Origin: CAYJBH01 sp964368815
Lineage (GTDB): Bacteria; Bacillota; Clostridia; Oscillospirales; Ruminococcaceae
NCBI GenBank assembly: GCA_964368815.1
Contig: CAYJDA010000024.1
Coordinates: 1 to 34,660, forward strand
Direction of reading: 5' to 3'
Length of the DNA: 34,660 nucleotides
Below are positions 7,362 through 16,449 of the stretch, piece by piece. The notes beneath the pieces were generated by a model. That model saw nothing but the letters and a program-made list of their open reading frames with translations, made no database searches and was not told the DNA's origin. Every line of letters starts with the position of its first letter. Within the stretch, counting starts at the first letter, position 1. The translations under genes and the position numbers were made by a program.

Positions 7362-8633
7362 ATGCTTGATATAAAAAGAATAAGAGAAGATGCAGGGTCG
7401 GTAAAGGATGCTCTTAAGGGCAGAGGTAAGGATTATTCACAAGATATCGACAGCTTGATAGAGATTGATGAAAAGCGAAGAAGTCTTGCGTCAGAAAACG
7501 ATAATCTTAAAGCTCAGCAGAACAAAAACAGTAAGCTAATACCGCAAAAACAAAAGGCGGGTGAGGACTGTAGCGAGCTTTTTGCAGAACTAAAAAGTTT
7601 GTCGGCTACAATAAAAAACAATGATGCCGAAATTACAAGTTTGGAAAAGGCGCAAAAAGAACTGCTTCTTGGAATTCCAAACACTCCCGATGCGAGCGTA
7701 CCTATAGGCGCCTCGGCTGAAGATAACAGGGAAGTTAAAAAATACGGAACACCAAAAACTTTCGAGTATGAGCCATTACCTCATTGGGAAATAGGAAAAA
7801 AGCTAGGAATATTAGACCCCGAGCGTGCCGCAAAGGTTACCGGTGCAAGATTTCATTTTTATAAAGGGCTGGGGGCGTGCTTAGAAAGAGCAATAATAAA
7901 TCTATACCTTGATATGCACACCCAGAAACATGGCTACACCGAAATATTGCCGCCATTTATCGTTAATGCAGATAGCATGACAGGAACCGGTCAGCTTCCA
8001 AAATTTAAGGATGATGCATTTAAGCTGGAGGGACAGGAATATTATTTGGTTCCTACTGCAGAGGTGCCTGTAACAAACTATCATAGAGATGAAATATTAA
8101 ACGAGGTAGAACTGCCTATCAGATACTGCGCTTATTCGGCATGCTTTAGAAGTGAGGCAGGTGCCGCCGGTCGCGATACCAGAGGGCTTATACGCCAACA
8201 TCAATTTAATAAGGTAGAGCTTGTTAAATTTACCACCCCACAACAGAGCTATGAAGAGCTTGAAATGCTAACAAGGGATGCAGAGAGCTGCCTTGAAGCA
8301 TTGGAGTTACCATACAGAAGAGTTCTGCTATGCAGCGCAGACATGGGGGCAAACAGCGCGAAAACATATGATTTAGAGGTATGGCTACCAAGCTACAATA
8401 ACTACGCTGAAATTTCTTCCTGCTCGAATTTTGAGGACTATCAGGCCCGTAGGATGGCAATACGTTATAGAACCTCACAGGGTAAGACAGCACTTGTGCA
8501 TACACTAAACGGAAGTGGACTTGCAGTTGGCAGAACAACAGCCGCAATTTTGGAAAATTATCAAAACGGGGACGGTTCGGTTACAGTGCCTAAGGTATTA
8601 CAGCCTTATATGGGAACGGAAGTAATAAGATGA
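7362..8633 (+). CDS. serS: Seryl-tRNA synthetase
   Basis: A 423-residue class II synthetase that charges tRNA(Ser). It has the long N-terminal coiled-coil arm (about 25-105, rich in K/E/Q heptads) that grips the tRNA extra arm. The catalytic core shows TGTGQLPKF, YLVPTAEVP, motif 2 around FRSEAGAAGRDTRGLIRQHQF, and motif 3 near the C-terminus, LNGSGLAVGRTTAAILENYQ. Length is normal. TAGGAGGAATT precedes the ATG. There is no room for a T-box leader in the 24-bp gap after parB, so it depends on upstream transcription. Its stop overlaps the start of the next gene by four bases. Confidence 0.98.
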   Translation: MLDIKRIREDAGSVKDALKGRGKDYSQDIDSLIEIDEKRRSLASENDNLKAQQNKNSKLIPQKQKAGEDCSELFAELKSLSATIKNNDAEITSLEKAQKELLLGIPNTPDASVPIGASAEDNREVKKYGTPKTFEYEPLPHWEIGKKLGILDPERAAKVTGARFHFYKGLGACLERAIINLYLDMHTQKHGYTEILPPFIVNADSMTGTGQLPKFKDDAFKLEGQEYYLVPTAEVPVTNYHRDEILNEVELPIRYCAYSACFRSEAGAAGRDTRGLIRQHQFNKVELVKFTTPQQSYEELEMLTRDAESCLEALELPYRRVLLCSADMGANSAKTYDLEVWLPSYNNYAEISSCSNFEDYQARRMAIRYRTSQGKTALVHTLNGSGLAVGRTTAAILENYQNGDGSVTVPKVLQPYMGTEVIR

Positions 8634-9349
8634 ATAAAGATATAAACGAGCGTAGTATTGCCCTATTAATTGATGCGGAGAATATTTCTCCGAAATACAT
8701 AAAGGCAATTTTAGAGGAGCTGTCAAGAGAATGGACACCGGCTTATCGCAGGATATACGGTGACTTTACCAGCACCGACATGAGCGCATGGAAAAAAACT
8801 CTTCTGGAACATGGAATTAACCCGGTTCAACAGTTTAGTTACACCCAAGGCAAAAATGCTACCGACAGCGCCATGATTATTGATGCAATGGATATACTCT
8901 ATACCGAAAATGTTGACGGCTTTTGCTTAGTTTCCAGTGATAGCGACTTTACCCGTTTGGCGTTAAGGCTTAGGGAATCGGCAATGTATGTATTAGGAAT
9001 GGGCGAACAAAAAACACCTGTGGCATTTAGAAGCGCCTGCAACAAGTTCACGATACTTGAAGCCTTGATTGTTGAGGAAAAAGCACAGGCGATAATTCAA
9101 AAAAAGTTACCGCCCAAGCTAATAGACGAGATGAGGCGGATAATCGAAAAAGACAGCGAAGAGGATGGCTCGATGATGCTATCTAAACTGGGAACTATTA
9201 TATCACGACAGTTTCCGGATTTCGATTCCCGTAACTACGGTTATGCAAAGCTTTATAAGTTGCTTGAAAATACCGGTAAATTTGAAATTTCACTGGAATT
9301 TGATGAAAAAGGTAAAAACCGTAGTATAGTAATGGTTAAAAACAAATAG
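8630..9349 (+). CDS. NYN-domain nuclease-like protein with C-terminal LOTUS domain
   Basis: This 239-residue protein has two domains. Residues 8-140 form an NYN (PIN-like) domain with the acidic residues expected for metal binding: Asp15 in LLIDAEN, Asp79 in ATDSAMIID, and Asp104/Asp106 in VSSDSDF. Residues 160-225 look like an OST-HTH/LOTUS RNA-binding domain (KLGTIISRQFPDFDSRNYGYAKLYKLL). NYN proteins with a LOTUS tail, as in bacterial LabA-like proteins, are predicted RNases or RNA-binding regulators. Its ATG overlaps the serS stop as ATGA, so translation is coupled to serS. The RNA target is unknown. Confidence 0.88.
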   Translation: MNKDINERSIALLIDAENISPKYIKAILEELSREWTPAYRRIYGDFTSTDMSAWKKTLLEHGINPVQQFSYTQGKNATDSAMIIDAMDILYTENVDGFCLVSSDSDFTRLALRLRESAMYVLGMGEQKTPVAFRSACNKFTILEALIVEEKAQAIIQKKLPPKLIDEMRRIIEKDSEEDGSMMLSKLGTIISRQFPDFDSRNYGYAKLYKLLENTGKFEISLEFDEKGKNRSIVMVKNK

Positions 9350-9350
9350 C

Positions 9351-9379
9351 TTGCAAATATAGGGGAATGATGTTAAAAT
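9351..9379 (+). promoter_or_regulatory. Candidate promoter of the rhamnose operon
   Basis: TTGCAA (9351-9356) and TAAAAT (9374-9379) are separated by 17 bp in the 49-bp gap before the glycosyltransferase. A start near 9386 would leave a leader of only about 13 nt before the TTG codon. Confidence 0.45.
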
Positions 9380-9398
9380 ATTTATTGGAAATAGTAGC

Positions 9399-10172
9399 TT
9401 GAAGCCGGAAGTAAGTATTTCAATAGTAAACTACAACTGCAGTGATGAAACCATCGCTGCCGTTTGCAGTATAATAGAGTATACCAAAGGTGTAAATTAC
9501 ATTATTTATATAATAGATAATGCATCCAGTAAGCAGGAAGTTGATAAGCTAAAGATTCTGAACGATGAACGGGTTGTTTTAATAAAAAATGCAAAAAATC
9601 TAGGCTATGGCTTAGCACATAATATTGCAATAGAGCGCTCAAACACAGACTATCATGCAGTGGTAAATCCCGACATTGTTTTATTTGAGGACAGTATTAC
9701 ACTCCTTTGCGAGGAAATGGCGGTGCAGGAGGTTGTTATGGCAACCTGTAAACTTAATTTTGCAGACGGTAGACCGCAGTATACACCTAAATTATCGCCA
9801 ACACCGATAGCCTTAGTAGCAAGACAGCTGGGAATATTTCCGGAGGTAGAAAAAAAATACCTCATGTTAGACAGAGATTTAAATAAATCGCAGGATATTA
9901 GTTTTTGTACAGGATGCTTTTTTGTTGCAAAAACCGAGGAACTTAAAGCTGCAAAAGGTTTTTCCGACAGATATTTTTTATATTTTGAGGATGCGGACAT
10001 CACAAGGCTTATGTTAAAACAGGGAAAGGTTAGGTATCTTCCGGTTACAACGGTTATACACCATTGGCAACGAAAACCGAGAAAACAGCTAAAATCGTTT
10101 ATGCAGCAGCTGTCATCGATGTTTACCTATTTTATTCGATGGGGAATTATCAGACCGAAAAATCTACAATAA
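9399..10172 (+). CDS. Glycosyltransferase family 2, rhamnosyltransferase-like
   Basis: A 257-residue GT-A fold transferase: VSISIVNYNCSDET at the N-terminus, YIIDNASS at 37-44, NLGYGLAHNIAI at 67-78, and VNPDIVLFE at 89-97 in place of DxD. A C-terminal CTGCFFVAK and YFLYFEDADITRLM follow, as in WbbL-like rhamnosyltransferases. There is no membrane segment, so it probably acts at the inner face of the membrane. The next genes make dTDP-rhamnose, which supports rhamnose as donor. The start is a TTG at 9399 with only a weak GGAA before it; the nearby ATGs at 9367 and 9370 are out of frame, so the exact start is less certain. rmlA follows after 11 bp. Confidence 0.87.
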   Translation: MKPEVSISIVNYNCSDETIAAVCSIIEYTKGVNYIIYIIDNASSKQEVDKLKILNDERVVLIKNAKNLGYGLAHNIAIERSNTDYHAVVNPDIVLFEDSITLLCEEMAVQEVVMATCKLNFADGRPQYTPKLSPTPIALVARQLGIFPEVEKKYLMLDRDLNKSQDISFCTGCFFVAKTEELKAAKGFSDRYFLYFEDADITRLMLKQGKVRYLPVTTVIHHWQRKPRKQLKSFMQQLSSMFTYFIRWGIIRPKNLQ

Positions 10173-10183
10173 AGGAGCTTAGT

Positions 10184-11059
10184 ATGAAAGGTATTGTATT
10201 GGCCGGGGGAGCGGGAACACGTTTATATCCCTCAACACTGGCGGTATCGAAGCAGATGCTAACGATTTACGACAAACCAATGATATACTATCCACTTTCC
10301 ACCGTTATGTTAGCGGGAATTAAAGAGGTTTTGATCATCTCTACTCCGAGAGATATTGAGGGATTTCGTGAACTTCTGGGCGACGGTAAAGACTGGGGGA
10401 TGAGTTTTTCCTATGCTGTTCAAACAGCACCACGTGGTTTGGCTGATGCATTTATAGTTGGTGAAGAATTCATCGCAAACGATGGAGTTGCACTTGTATT
10501 GGGCGATAACATCTTCTACGGATATGGCTTTTCGGCAAGGCTTAAAGCGGCTGCTGAAAGAAAAAACGGAGCTACGATATTTGGCTATCATGTAAGTAAT
10601 CCGAAGGAATTTGGCGTAGTTGAATTTGATGATAGCGGTAAAGTTTTGTCCATAGAGGAAAAGCCGGAGAACCCAAAGAGCAATTATGCGGTTCCGGGGC
10701 TGTATTTCTACGATAACAAGGTTATTGAAATAGCAAAAAATGTTAAACCATCTCCGAGGGGAGAGATAGAGATAACCTCGGTAAATAACCACTACCTTAA
10801 TAATAAAGAACTTTCGGTGGAACTGTTTGGACGGGGAATGGCATGGCTTGATACCGGAAATCATCGTGCAATGCTTGAAGCTGCAAACTTTGTTGAAGCG
10901 GTGCAGACACGTCAGGGTTTATATATAGCCTGTCCCGAAGAAATCGCCTATCGTCAGGGATTCATTAATAATGATGAACTACGTCGATTAGCAGAGAAGC
11001 TAAAACAGACCGAGTATGGTAGATATCTTTTCACTATAGCAGATACGGTAAAACAGTAA
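10184..11059 (+). CDS. rfbA: Glucose-1-phosphate thymidylyltransferase
   Basis: The first enzyme of dTDP-L-rhamnose synthesis, joining glucose-1-phosphate and dTTP. The 291 residues match the RmlA family length. The nucleotide-binding signature LAGGAGTRLYPSTLAVSKQM is at residues 6-25, followed by YDKPMIYYPLS; VLGDNIFYG and the EKPENPKSNYAVPGLYFY segment are typical of RmlA. The frame is open further upstream, but ATG 10184 has AAAGGAG before it and gives the family N-terminus MKGIVLAGG. It is in an operon with the glycosyltransferase and rmlD (15-bp gap). Confidence 0.97.
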   Translation: MKGIVLAGGAGTRLYPSTLAVSKQMLTIYDKPMIYYPLSTVMLAGIKEVLIISTPRDIEGFRELLGDGKDWGMSFSYAVQTAPRGLADAFIVGEEFIANDGVALVLGDNIFYGYGFSARLKAAAERKNGATIFGYHVSNPKEFGVVEFDDSGKVLSIEEKPENPKSNYAVPGLYFYDNKVIEIAKNVKPSPRGEIEITSVNNHYLNNKELSVELFGRGMAWLDTGNHRAMLEAANFVEAVQTRQGLYIACPEEIAYRQGFINNDELRRLAEKLKQTEYGRYLFTIADTVKQ

Positions 11060-11074
11060 AGGAGAGGTTATAGA

Positions 11075-11971
11075 ATGAGATTAATGATAGTTGGAAGCAA
11101 AGGTCAGCTTGGTACCGAGCTTATTCGCCTATTAAATGAAGGACGTTCTGTTCTTGGAGCAATACCCGATGTATACGACGGAGCCGAACTTATAGCGGTG
11201 GATATTAATGAGTTAAATGCCGCCGACCGAACTGCAACTATAGATGCGATTTCGGAGCTACGCCCGGACATTATATTTAATTGCGCGGCATTTACCAGGG
11301 TGGATGACTGTGAGGGAATGAAAGACGATGCTATTAAAGGAAATGCAATAGCTCCAAGAAACCTTGCCGAGGCAGCGGAGCTTGTTAATGCAAAGCTGAT
11401 TCATATCTCTACCGACTATGTTTTTGATGGCAATGCGAAGGAACCATATACCGAGGCAGATCCTGCAATTCCGGTTACGGCATATGGAAAAAGCAAGCTA
11501 CTTGGAGAAAAATATGTATCAGACTTTTGTAGCCGATACTTTATTGTGAGAACTGCATGGCTATACGGAAGAACCGGTAAAAACTTTGTTAAAACAATGA
11601 TTAATCTTTGTAGTGAAAGGGATTCGATAAAAGTTGTTAATGATCAGTGGGGTTGTCCGACAAATGCTGAGGATCTTGCACATCATCTTTTAATAATTGC
11701 GGTTACCGAAGAGTATGGCATATATCACTGTGTCGGCAACGGGACTACCAGTTGGTATGGATTTACCAGAGAAATAGCAAGACATATCCATAGCCAAACC
11801 CGTGTTAAACCATGCTCTACCAGAGATTATCCAACACCTGCTAAACGCCCGGCATATTCTGTTTTAAGCAACAGCATGTTAAGGCTCACCGTTGGCGATA
11901 ATATGAGAAAATGGGATGTTGCACTTGCCGATTACATGAAGGAATATATCGAGCAAAACAGTAAATTTTAA
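11075..11971 (+). CDS. rfbD: dTDP-4-dehydrorhamnose reductase
   Basis: A 298-residue short-chain dehydrogenase/reductase that makes dTDP-L-rhamnose, the last step of the pathway. The NAD(P)-binding loop is IVGSKGQLGTEL near the N-terminus, and the catalytic Tyr-Lys pair is in TAYGKSKLLGE; HISTDYVFDG and RTAWLYG are RmlD signatures. AAAGGAG lies before the ATG. It is placed between rmlA and rmlB. Its substrate normally comes from the epimerase RmlC, whose gene is not seen in this cluster. Confidence 0.96.
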   Translation: MRLMIVGSKGQLGTELIRLLNEGRSVLGAIPDVYDGAELIAVDINELNAADRTATIDAISELRPDIIFNCAAFTRVDDCEGMKDDAIKGNAIAPRNLAEAAELVNAKLIHISTDYVFDGNAKEPYTEADPAIPVTAYGKSKLLGEKYVSDFCSRYFIVRTAWLYGRTGKNFVKTMINLCSERDSIKVVNDQWGCPTNAEDLAHHLLIIAVTEEYGIYHCVGNGTTSWYGFTREIARHIHSQTRVKPCSTRDYPTPAKRPAYSVLSNSMLRLTVGDNMRKWDVALADYMKEYIEQNSKF

Positions 11972-12002
11972 ACCAAAACTTTAGATGTAAAGATTAGCCT
12001 TG

Positions 12003-12040
12003 TCGCTACACCGAATGAAAATGATGGCTCTGTGTGGCGA
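12003..12040 (+). other. Hairpin between rmlD and rmlB
   Basis: The 108-bp gap between rmlD and rmlB contains TCGCTACAC (12003-12011) and GTGTGGCGA (12032-12040), which pair over 9 bp with one G-U. No T-run follows, so it is not a normal terminator. It may be a processing or stability element. Confidence 0.4.
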
Positions 12041-12079
12041 GAAAACTAACAAAACATTAGGAAAGGAACTAATAGCAAT

Positions 12080-13099
12080 ATGAAAAATTACCTTATAACA
12101 GGTGGTGCCGGATTTATCGGGTCTAACTATATAATTTATTTATTAAAAAACTACAGTGAAATACGAATTGTAAATCTCGATAAACTGACCTATGCAGGCA
12201 ACCTTGATAATCTTTCCGGAATAGAGGGGGACGAGCGCTACCATTTTGTTCAGGGTGACATCTGTGATGCCGAGCTGTGTAAAAAGCTTATGGTTGACTT
12301 TGATATTGATTATATTGTAAACTTTGCAGCAGAAAGCCATGTTGACAGAAGCATTACCGACCCGTCGGTTTTTGTTCGCACCAATGTACTTGGTACTACA
12401 AACCTATTAGACGTAGCTAAAGAGGTTTGGAAAAGAGGGGAGGACTCCTATAAAGAGGGTGTGAAATTTTTACAGATATCTACCGATGAGGTTTACGGAA
12501 GCCTTGGAGATGAGGGCTTTTTCACCGAAGAAACGCCGCTTAATCCTCACTCTCCCTATTCGGCAGCTAAGGCATCGGCGGATATGTTTGTTCTGGCTTA
12601 CGCAGACACCTTTAAGTTACCGGTTAATATTACTCGTTGCAGTAATAACTACGGGCCGTATCAGTTCCCCGAAAAGTTAATTCCTCTTATGATAGAAAAC
12701 TCAAAGCAGAAAAAACCACTACCGGTATACGGCGATGGTTTAAATGTTCGGGACTGGCTCTATGTTGAAGATCACTGCATTGCAGTGCAGATGGTTTTGG
12801 AAAAGGGTAAACTTTCGGAGGTTTATAACATCGGAGGTCATAACGAGCGAACCAACATTACTATTGTAAAAACAATCATTTCGGAACTTTCGAAGCGCTA
12901 TGACAGCAGCATTACCGAGGACATAATAAGCTATGTTGAGGACCGTAAAGGACATGACAGGCGATATGGAATAGACCCCGAGAAGATAGGAAGAGAGATT
13001 GGCTGGAGTCCCGCAACTGCATTTGAAAAGGGGATTATTACTACTATCGAGTGGTATATAGAAAATACTGAATGGTTAGAAAAACTAAAAAGTAGATAA
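12080..13099 (+). CDS. rfbB: dTDP-glucose 4,6-dehydratase
   Basis: The second enzyme of the rhamnose pathway, an extended SDR of 339 residues. TGGAGFIGSN at 7-16 binds NAD; the active site shows ISTDEVYGSLG and YSAAKASADM; NNYGPYQFPEKLIPL and the DHC segment (VEDHCIAVQMV) are typical of RmlB. GGAAAGGAAC lies before the ATG, with a spacing of about 9 nt. It is separated from rmlD by 108 bp. With rmlA and rmlD it leaves only the 3,5-epimerase step (rmlC) unassigned. Confidence 0.97.
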   Translation: MKNYLITGGAGFIGSNYIIYLLKNYSEIRIVNLDKLTYAGNLDNLSGIEGDERYHFVQGDICDAELCKKLMVDFDIDYIVNFAAESHVDRSITDPSVFVRTNVLGTTNLLDVAKEVWKRGEDSYKEGVKFLQISTDEVYGSLGDEGFFTEETPLNPHSPYSAAKASADMFVLAYADTFKLPVNITRCSNNYGPYQFPEKLIPLMIENSKQKKPLPVYGDGLNVRDWLYVEDHCIAVQMVLEKGKLSEVYNIGGHNERTNITIVKTIISELSKRYDSSITEDIISYVEDRKGHDRRYGIDPEKIGREIGWSPATAFEKGIITTIEWYIENTEWLEKLKSR

Positions 13100-13174
13100 A
13101 TTATTTTAAGAAAGGATGGAGCTACCCATAAATCTGATATAATATTTTGTTGGGGGTGGCATCATGGCATTAAC

Positions 13175-14110
13175 ATGGCAAAAAGTGAAAAAATGAGAAG
13201 AGAAGCGCGTCGAACGCGCAGAGTTTTAATAGGAACGATGGTATTGCTTTTAATGGCGCTCGGGGTATTTAGTATCCTTGCATCGGCAACGGGTTTTATT
13301 CGTTCTTTCTTTGATGATTCCGAAGAAAAGTTATACTATGCCGAGTTTATTACACCGCTTGTTCTTTTAGACCCGCTTCCCTTTGAATCGTTAGAAAAAG
13401 CTCCGCAGAACACACTGCGTCAGGCGGCTATCTGGCTTGCTCTTTCCAAAGAAGATAATACCGGATTTGAGCGAGATGAATACGGGTCGCTATACCTTCC
13501 TACCGCAGTTGTTGATAACTGGGCATTAACCTTGTTTGGACCGGAATACAAATTAACTCATGAAACCTTTGTAGACAGCGGTCTTCAATTCAGATATGAT
13601 GAACAGCGTCTAAGCTACATTATTCCAATTACAGCACAGCCAACAAACTATATTCCGATTGTTGTTGAGATAGAAAATGATGGCGATCTAAAGCGGCTTA
13701 CAGTGGGATATAAACTTCCTGCCGGTGCGTCACTCGAAAATATGACCTCAGACTCTGCGCCTATAAAATATCTTGATTACATTTTAAAAAGATATGGAGA
13801 CGGGTATTTTATTGATGCTATTGTAGAGAGTGAAACAAAGGTAGAAACCATCGCTGCACAGACGACATCGCAGGTAGAAACAACACCGGATGCTCCAAAC
13901 AGCATTTCGGAAAATCTTTTAGAACAGGCTATTATTGAACAGGAAACCGATATGGCAAATTCCTCAACCTCAAATTCAGGTTCTGTATCTAGTTCTTCTT
14001 CTGAAGAGGGCTCAGATTCATTGATAAATTCCTCTTCGTCATTGACGGAGGAGAGCTCATCGGTAACGGCAAACAGTACAGACTCATCTTCGGAAGAGAA
14101 TGACTCATAA
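13175..14110 (+). CDS. Single-pass membrane protein with Ser-rich tail, unknown function
   Basis: I do not recognise the family. The 311 residues start with a very basic cytoplasmic head (MAKSEKMRREARRTRR), then one hydrophobic segment at about 17-40. A soluble region at about 45-215 should lie outside the cell, and the end (about 260-311) is almost entirely Ser, Glu, Thr, Asn and Asp. Topology should be N-in, C-out. The acidic Ser-rich end resembles a cell-wall-spanning or flexible linker, but there is no LPXTG anchor. It follows rmlB by 75 bp and may belong to the envelope-sugar operon. A hairpin covers the G-rich sequence upstream, and the ribosome binding site of this start is weak. Confidence 0.75.
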   Translation: MAKSEKMRREARRTRRVLIGTMVLLLMALGVFSILASATGFIRSFFDDSEEKLYYAEFITPLVLLDPLPFESLEKAPQNTLRQAAIWLALSKEDNTGFERDEYGSLYLPTAVVDNWALTLFGPEYKLTHETFVDSGLQFRYDEQRLSYIIPITAQPTNYIPIVVEIENDGDLKRLTVGYKLPAGASLENMTSDSAPIKYLDYILKRYGDGYFIDAIVESETKVETIAAQTTSQVETTPDAPNSISENLLEQAIIEQETDMANSSTSNSGSVSSSSSEEGSDSLINSSSSLTEESSSVTANSTDSSSEENDS

Positions 14111-14151
14111 GAAGATATATTAATGAATGAAAACGCGAAAGGGAACTTATT

Positions 14152-14589
14152 ATGTTAAAAGGAATACCTGAAATCATCTCTCCCGAGCTATTGATGGAGC
14201 TAGCACAGATGGGACATGGAGATGAAATTTGCATTGCAGATGGCAATTTTCCGGGCCATACGTTTGGCAAAAAAGTTATAAGGCTGGATGGACATGGTGT
14301 GCCGGAGATATTAAAGGCTATATTACAGCTAATGCCTTTAGACAGCTATGTTGATAAACCGGTTATTCTGATGCAAAAAGTTTCCGGAGATACAGTACAG
14401 ACGCCTATCTGGGATGTATTTAAGAAAATTGTTTCGACCGAAGATGACCGAGGCGACGACTGCTTTGATCAGATAGAAAGGTTTGACTTTTATGAAAGAG
14501 TGAAACAATCCTCGGTGGTTGTAATGACCGGAGAAAAAGCTTTGTATGCCAATATCATTCTTAAAAAAGGCGTTGTAATACAGAAGTAG
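14152..14589 (+). CDS. FucU/RbsD-type sugar mutarotase
   Basis: The 145 residues match the RbsD/FucU family, which interconverts sugar anomers. MGHGDEICIADGNFPGH at 20-36 holds the conserved His and Asp of the active site, and the C-terminal MTGEKALYANIILKKGVV fits the family end. The conserved core is closer to FucU (L-fucose mutarotase) than to RbsD. AAAGGGAAC precedes the ATG. No fucose isomerase or kinase is beside it. It lies between a membrane protein and a GH2 glycosidase, so a role in handling a sugar released by that enzyme is plausible but inferred. Confidence 0.88.
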   Translation: MLKGIPEIISPELLMELAQMGHGDEICIADGNFPGHTFGKKVIRLDGHGVPEILKAILQLMPLDSYVDKPVILMQKVSGDTVQTPIWDVFKKIVSTEDDRGDDCFDQIERFDFYERVKQSSVVVMTGEKALYANIILKKGVVIQK

Positions 14590-14695
14590 ATTTAGCACTA
14601 AACAAATAAATAACAGTAAAAAATTTTTGATGAAAACACTGCATGATAGAGCCACCTCATTTCGTTATAATAAAATTAATTCAAAGGAGTTTTTT

Positions 14696-16444
14696 ATGAG
14701 CAGTATACCAAGACCGGAACACCCACGACCATCAATGCACAGAGAAGCATGGCAAAATCTAAACGGAGAATGGGATTTCGCCTTCGACTTTTCTAATAGC
14801 GGAATAGAAAGGGAAATGTATCTTAACGGAAAATATGACCAAAAAATTACGGTTCCGTTTTGTCCGGAAAGTGATTTATCCGGAATCGGATATAAGGACT
14901 TTATTCCTGCTGTTTGGTACAAAAAAGAAATTGAAATTACTGAAGAGCAGCTAAATGGAAGGGTTATTCTTCATTTTGGTGCAGTTGATTATTTAGCAGA
15001 AGTATATGTTAATGCAAAAAGTGTTGGTACTCATAGCGGTGGATTTTCCTCGTTTGAATTTGATATTACAGACAGCTTAGTGGTAGGATGCAACACGGTA
15101 GTTGTATCCGCTGTCGACGACGTGCGTTCAGGTAAGCAACCAGCAGGTAAACAAAGTAATAAACTTGTATCCTATGGCTGTTACTATACGAGAACCACGG
15201 GAATTTGGCAAACGGTATGGCTCGAATTTGTTCCTAAAACCTACATTAAAGCATACAAGTTAATACCCGATCCGGATAATAATCAAGCTATAATAAAAGT
15301 TAGTATTGGGGGAGACTACACCAAAGAAAAACTAACGGCAAAGGCTTTCTTTAATAAAAAACAAGTAGGGTCTGCCTGTGTTGTTACTACGGGAAATAAA
15401 GGGTTTATTACACTTAATTTAAGCGAAGTTCATTTATGGGATGTCGGACAGCCTAATCTGTATGATTTAGAACTTAGCCTTGAAAGCAGTGATACGGTAA
15501 AAAGTTATTTTGGCCTAAGAACCATAGAATGGCACGATAAGGCAATGTATTTAAACGGTAAAATAGTATACCAAAGATTAATTCTTGACCAAGGATTTTT
15601 CCCTGATGGAATTTACACAGCGCCGACAGACGAAGCACTAAAACGTGACATACAGCTATCTATGGATTTAGGTTTTAATGGCGCAAGAATGCATGAAAAA
15701 GTTTTTGAAGAGAGATATATGTACCATGCTGATAAATTAGGTTATCTTACATGGGGAGAAATGGCAAACTGGAATTTAGACATTACATCGGCTGATGGGA
15801 TAAAGCACTTTATGCCTGAATGGCTGGAAATAGTGGAGAGAGATTTTAATCATCCGTCTATTGTTGGCTGGTGCCCGTTTAATGAAACATGGAATAATAC
15901 GGTTACAGGTGCAAAGCAGGATGATTCAGTGCTTGCCATTGTTTATCAAGCAACAAAAGCAATGGATCCTACCCGTCCTGTTATTGATACAAGCGGTAAC
16001 TATCATGTTGTTACAGATATTTATGATATTCATTGCTATGAGCAGGAGCCTGAAATTTTTAGAGAAAAACTTAGGGAGTGTTTTTCAAAAGGCGAAGTGT
16101 TTGAGAATTTTGGGGATCGTCAAACATATGGCGATCAACCATACTTTATTAGCGAATACGGTGGTACATGGTGGAGTCCGGGTGCCACAGGGGATAATTG
16201 GGGGTATGGAGAAAACCCAACCACCGAAGAAGAGGTAATAAGACGATATACCGGCCTTACCTCGGCATTGATGGAGTTCCCTGAAATCTGCGCATTTTGC
16301 TATACCCAGCTCACAGATGTAGAGCAGGAGCAAAACGGACTGTATGATTATAACAGATGCAAAAAATTTAGCGATGAGGGATATAATAAAATCCGTCAAA
16401 CCAATACAGCTATTGCGGCTATCGAGCTGAAAAACCAAAAATAA
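14696..16444 (+). CDS. Glycoside hydrolase family 2 (beta-glucuronidase/galactosidase type)
   Basis: A 582-residue GH2 enzyme with the three-part build: jelly-roll sugar-binding domain (about 1-180), Ig-like domain (about 185-275) and TIM barrel (about 280-580). The acid/base is Glu397 in WCPFNETWN and the nucleophile Glu487 in YFISEYGG. The PRPEHPRP start is common in gut-bacterial GH2 proteins. There is no signal peptide, so it should act on imported glycosides. The frame is open upstream, but ATG 14696 has AAAGGAG and starts the homology. The kdgK-eda operon ends just downstream on the other strand, which hints at uronate-containing substrates. The exact specificity cannot be read. Confidence 0.93.
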   Translation: MSSIPRPEHPRPSMHREAWQNLNGEWDFAFDFSNSGIEREMYLNGKYDQKITVPFCPESDLSGIGYKDFIPAVWYKKEIEITEEQLNGRVILHFGAVDYLAEVYVNAKSVGTHSGGFSSFEFDITDSLVVGCNTVVVSAVDDVRSGKQPAGKQSNKLVSYGCYYTRTTGIWQTVWLEFVPKTYIKAYKLIPDPDNNQAIIKVSIGGDYTKEKLTAKAFFNKKQVGSACVVTTGNKGFITLNLSEVHLWDVGQPNLYDLELSLESSDTVKSYFGLRTIEWHDKAMYLNGKIVYQRLILDQGFFPDGIYTAPTDEALKRDIQLSMDLGFNGARMHEKVFEERYMYHADKLGYLTWGEMANWNLDITSADGIKHFMPEWLEIVERDFNHPSIVGWCPFNETWNNTVTGAKQDDSVLAIVYQATKAMDPTRPVIDTSGNYHVVTDIYDIHCYEQEPEIFREKLRECFSKGEVFENFGDRQTYGDQPYFISEYGGTWWSPGATGDNWGYGENPTTEEEVIRRYTGLTSALMEFPEICAFCYTQLTDVEQEQNGLYDYNRCKKFSDEGYNKIRQTNTAIAAIELKNQK

Positions 16445-16449
16445 AACGA

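Noticed and set aside
10064..10183. 40-residue N-terminal extension of RmlA
   Set aside because: It overlaps the glycosyltransferase gene; ATG 10184 has a strong ribosome binding site and gives the family start.
10430..10445. CACGTG core inside rfbA that looks like parS
   Set aside because: Only the central CCACGTGG matches; the outer bases do not fit and it lies in coding sequence.
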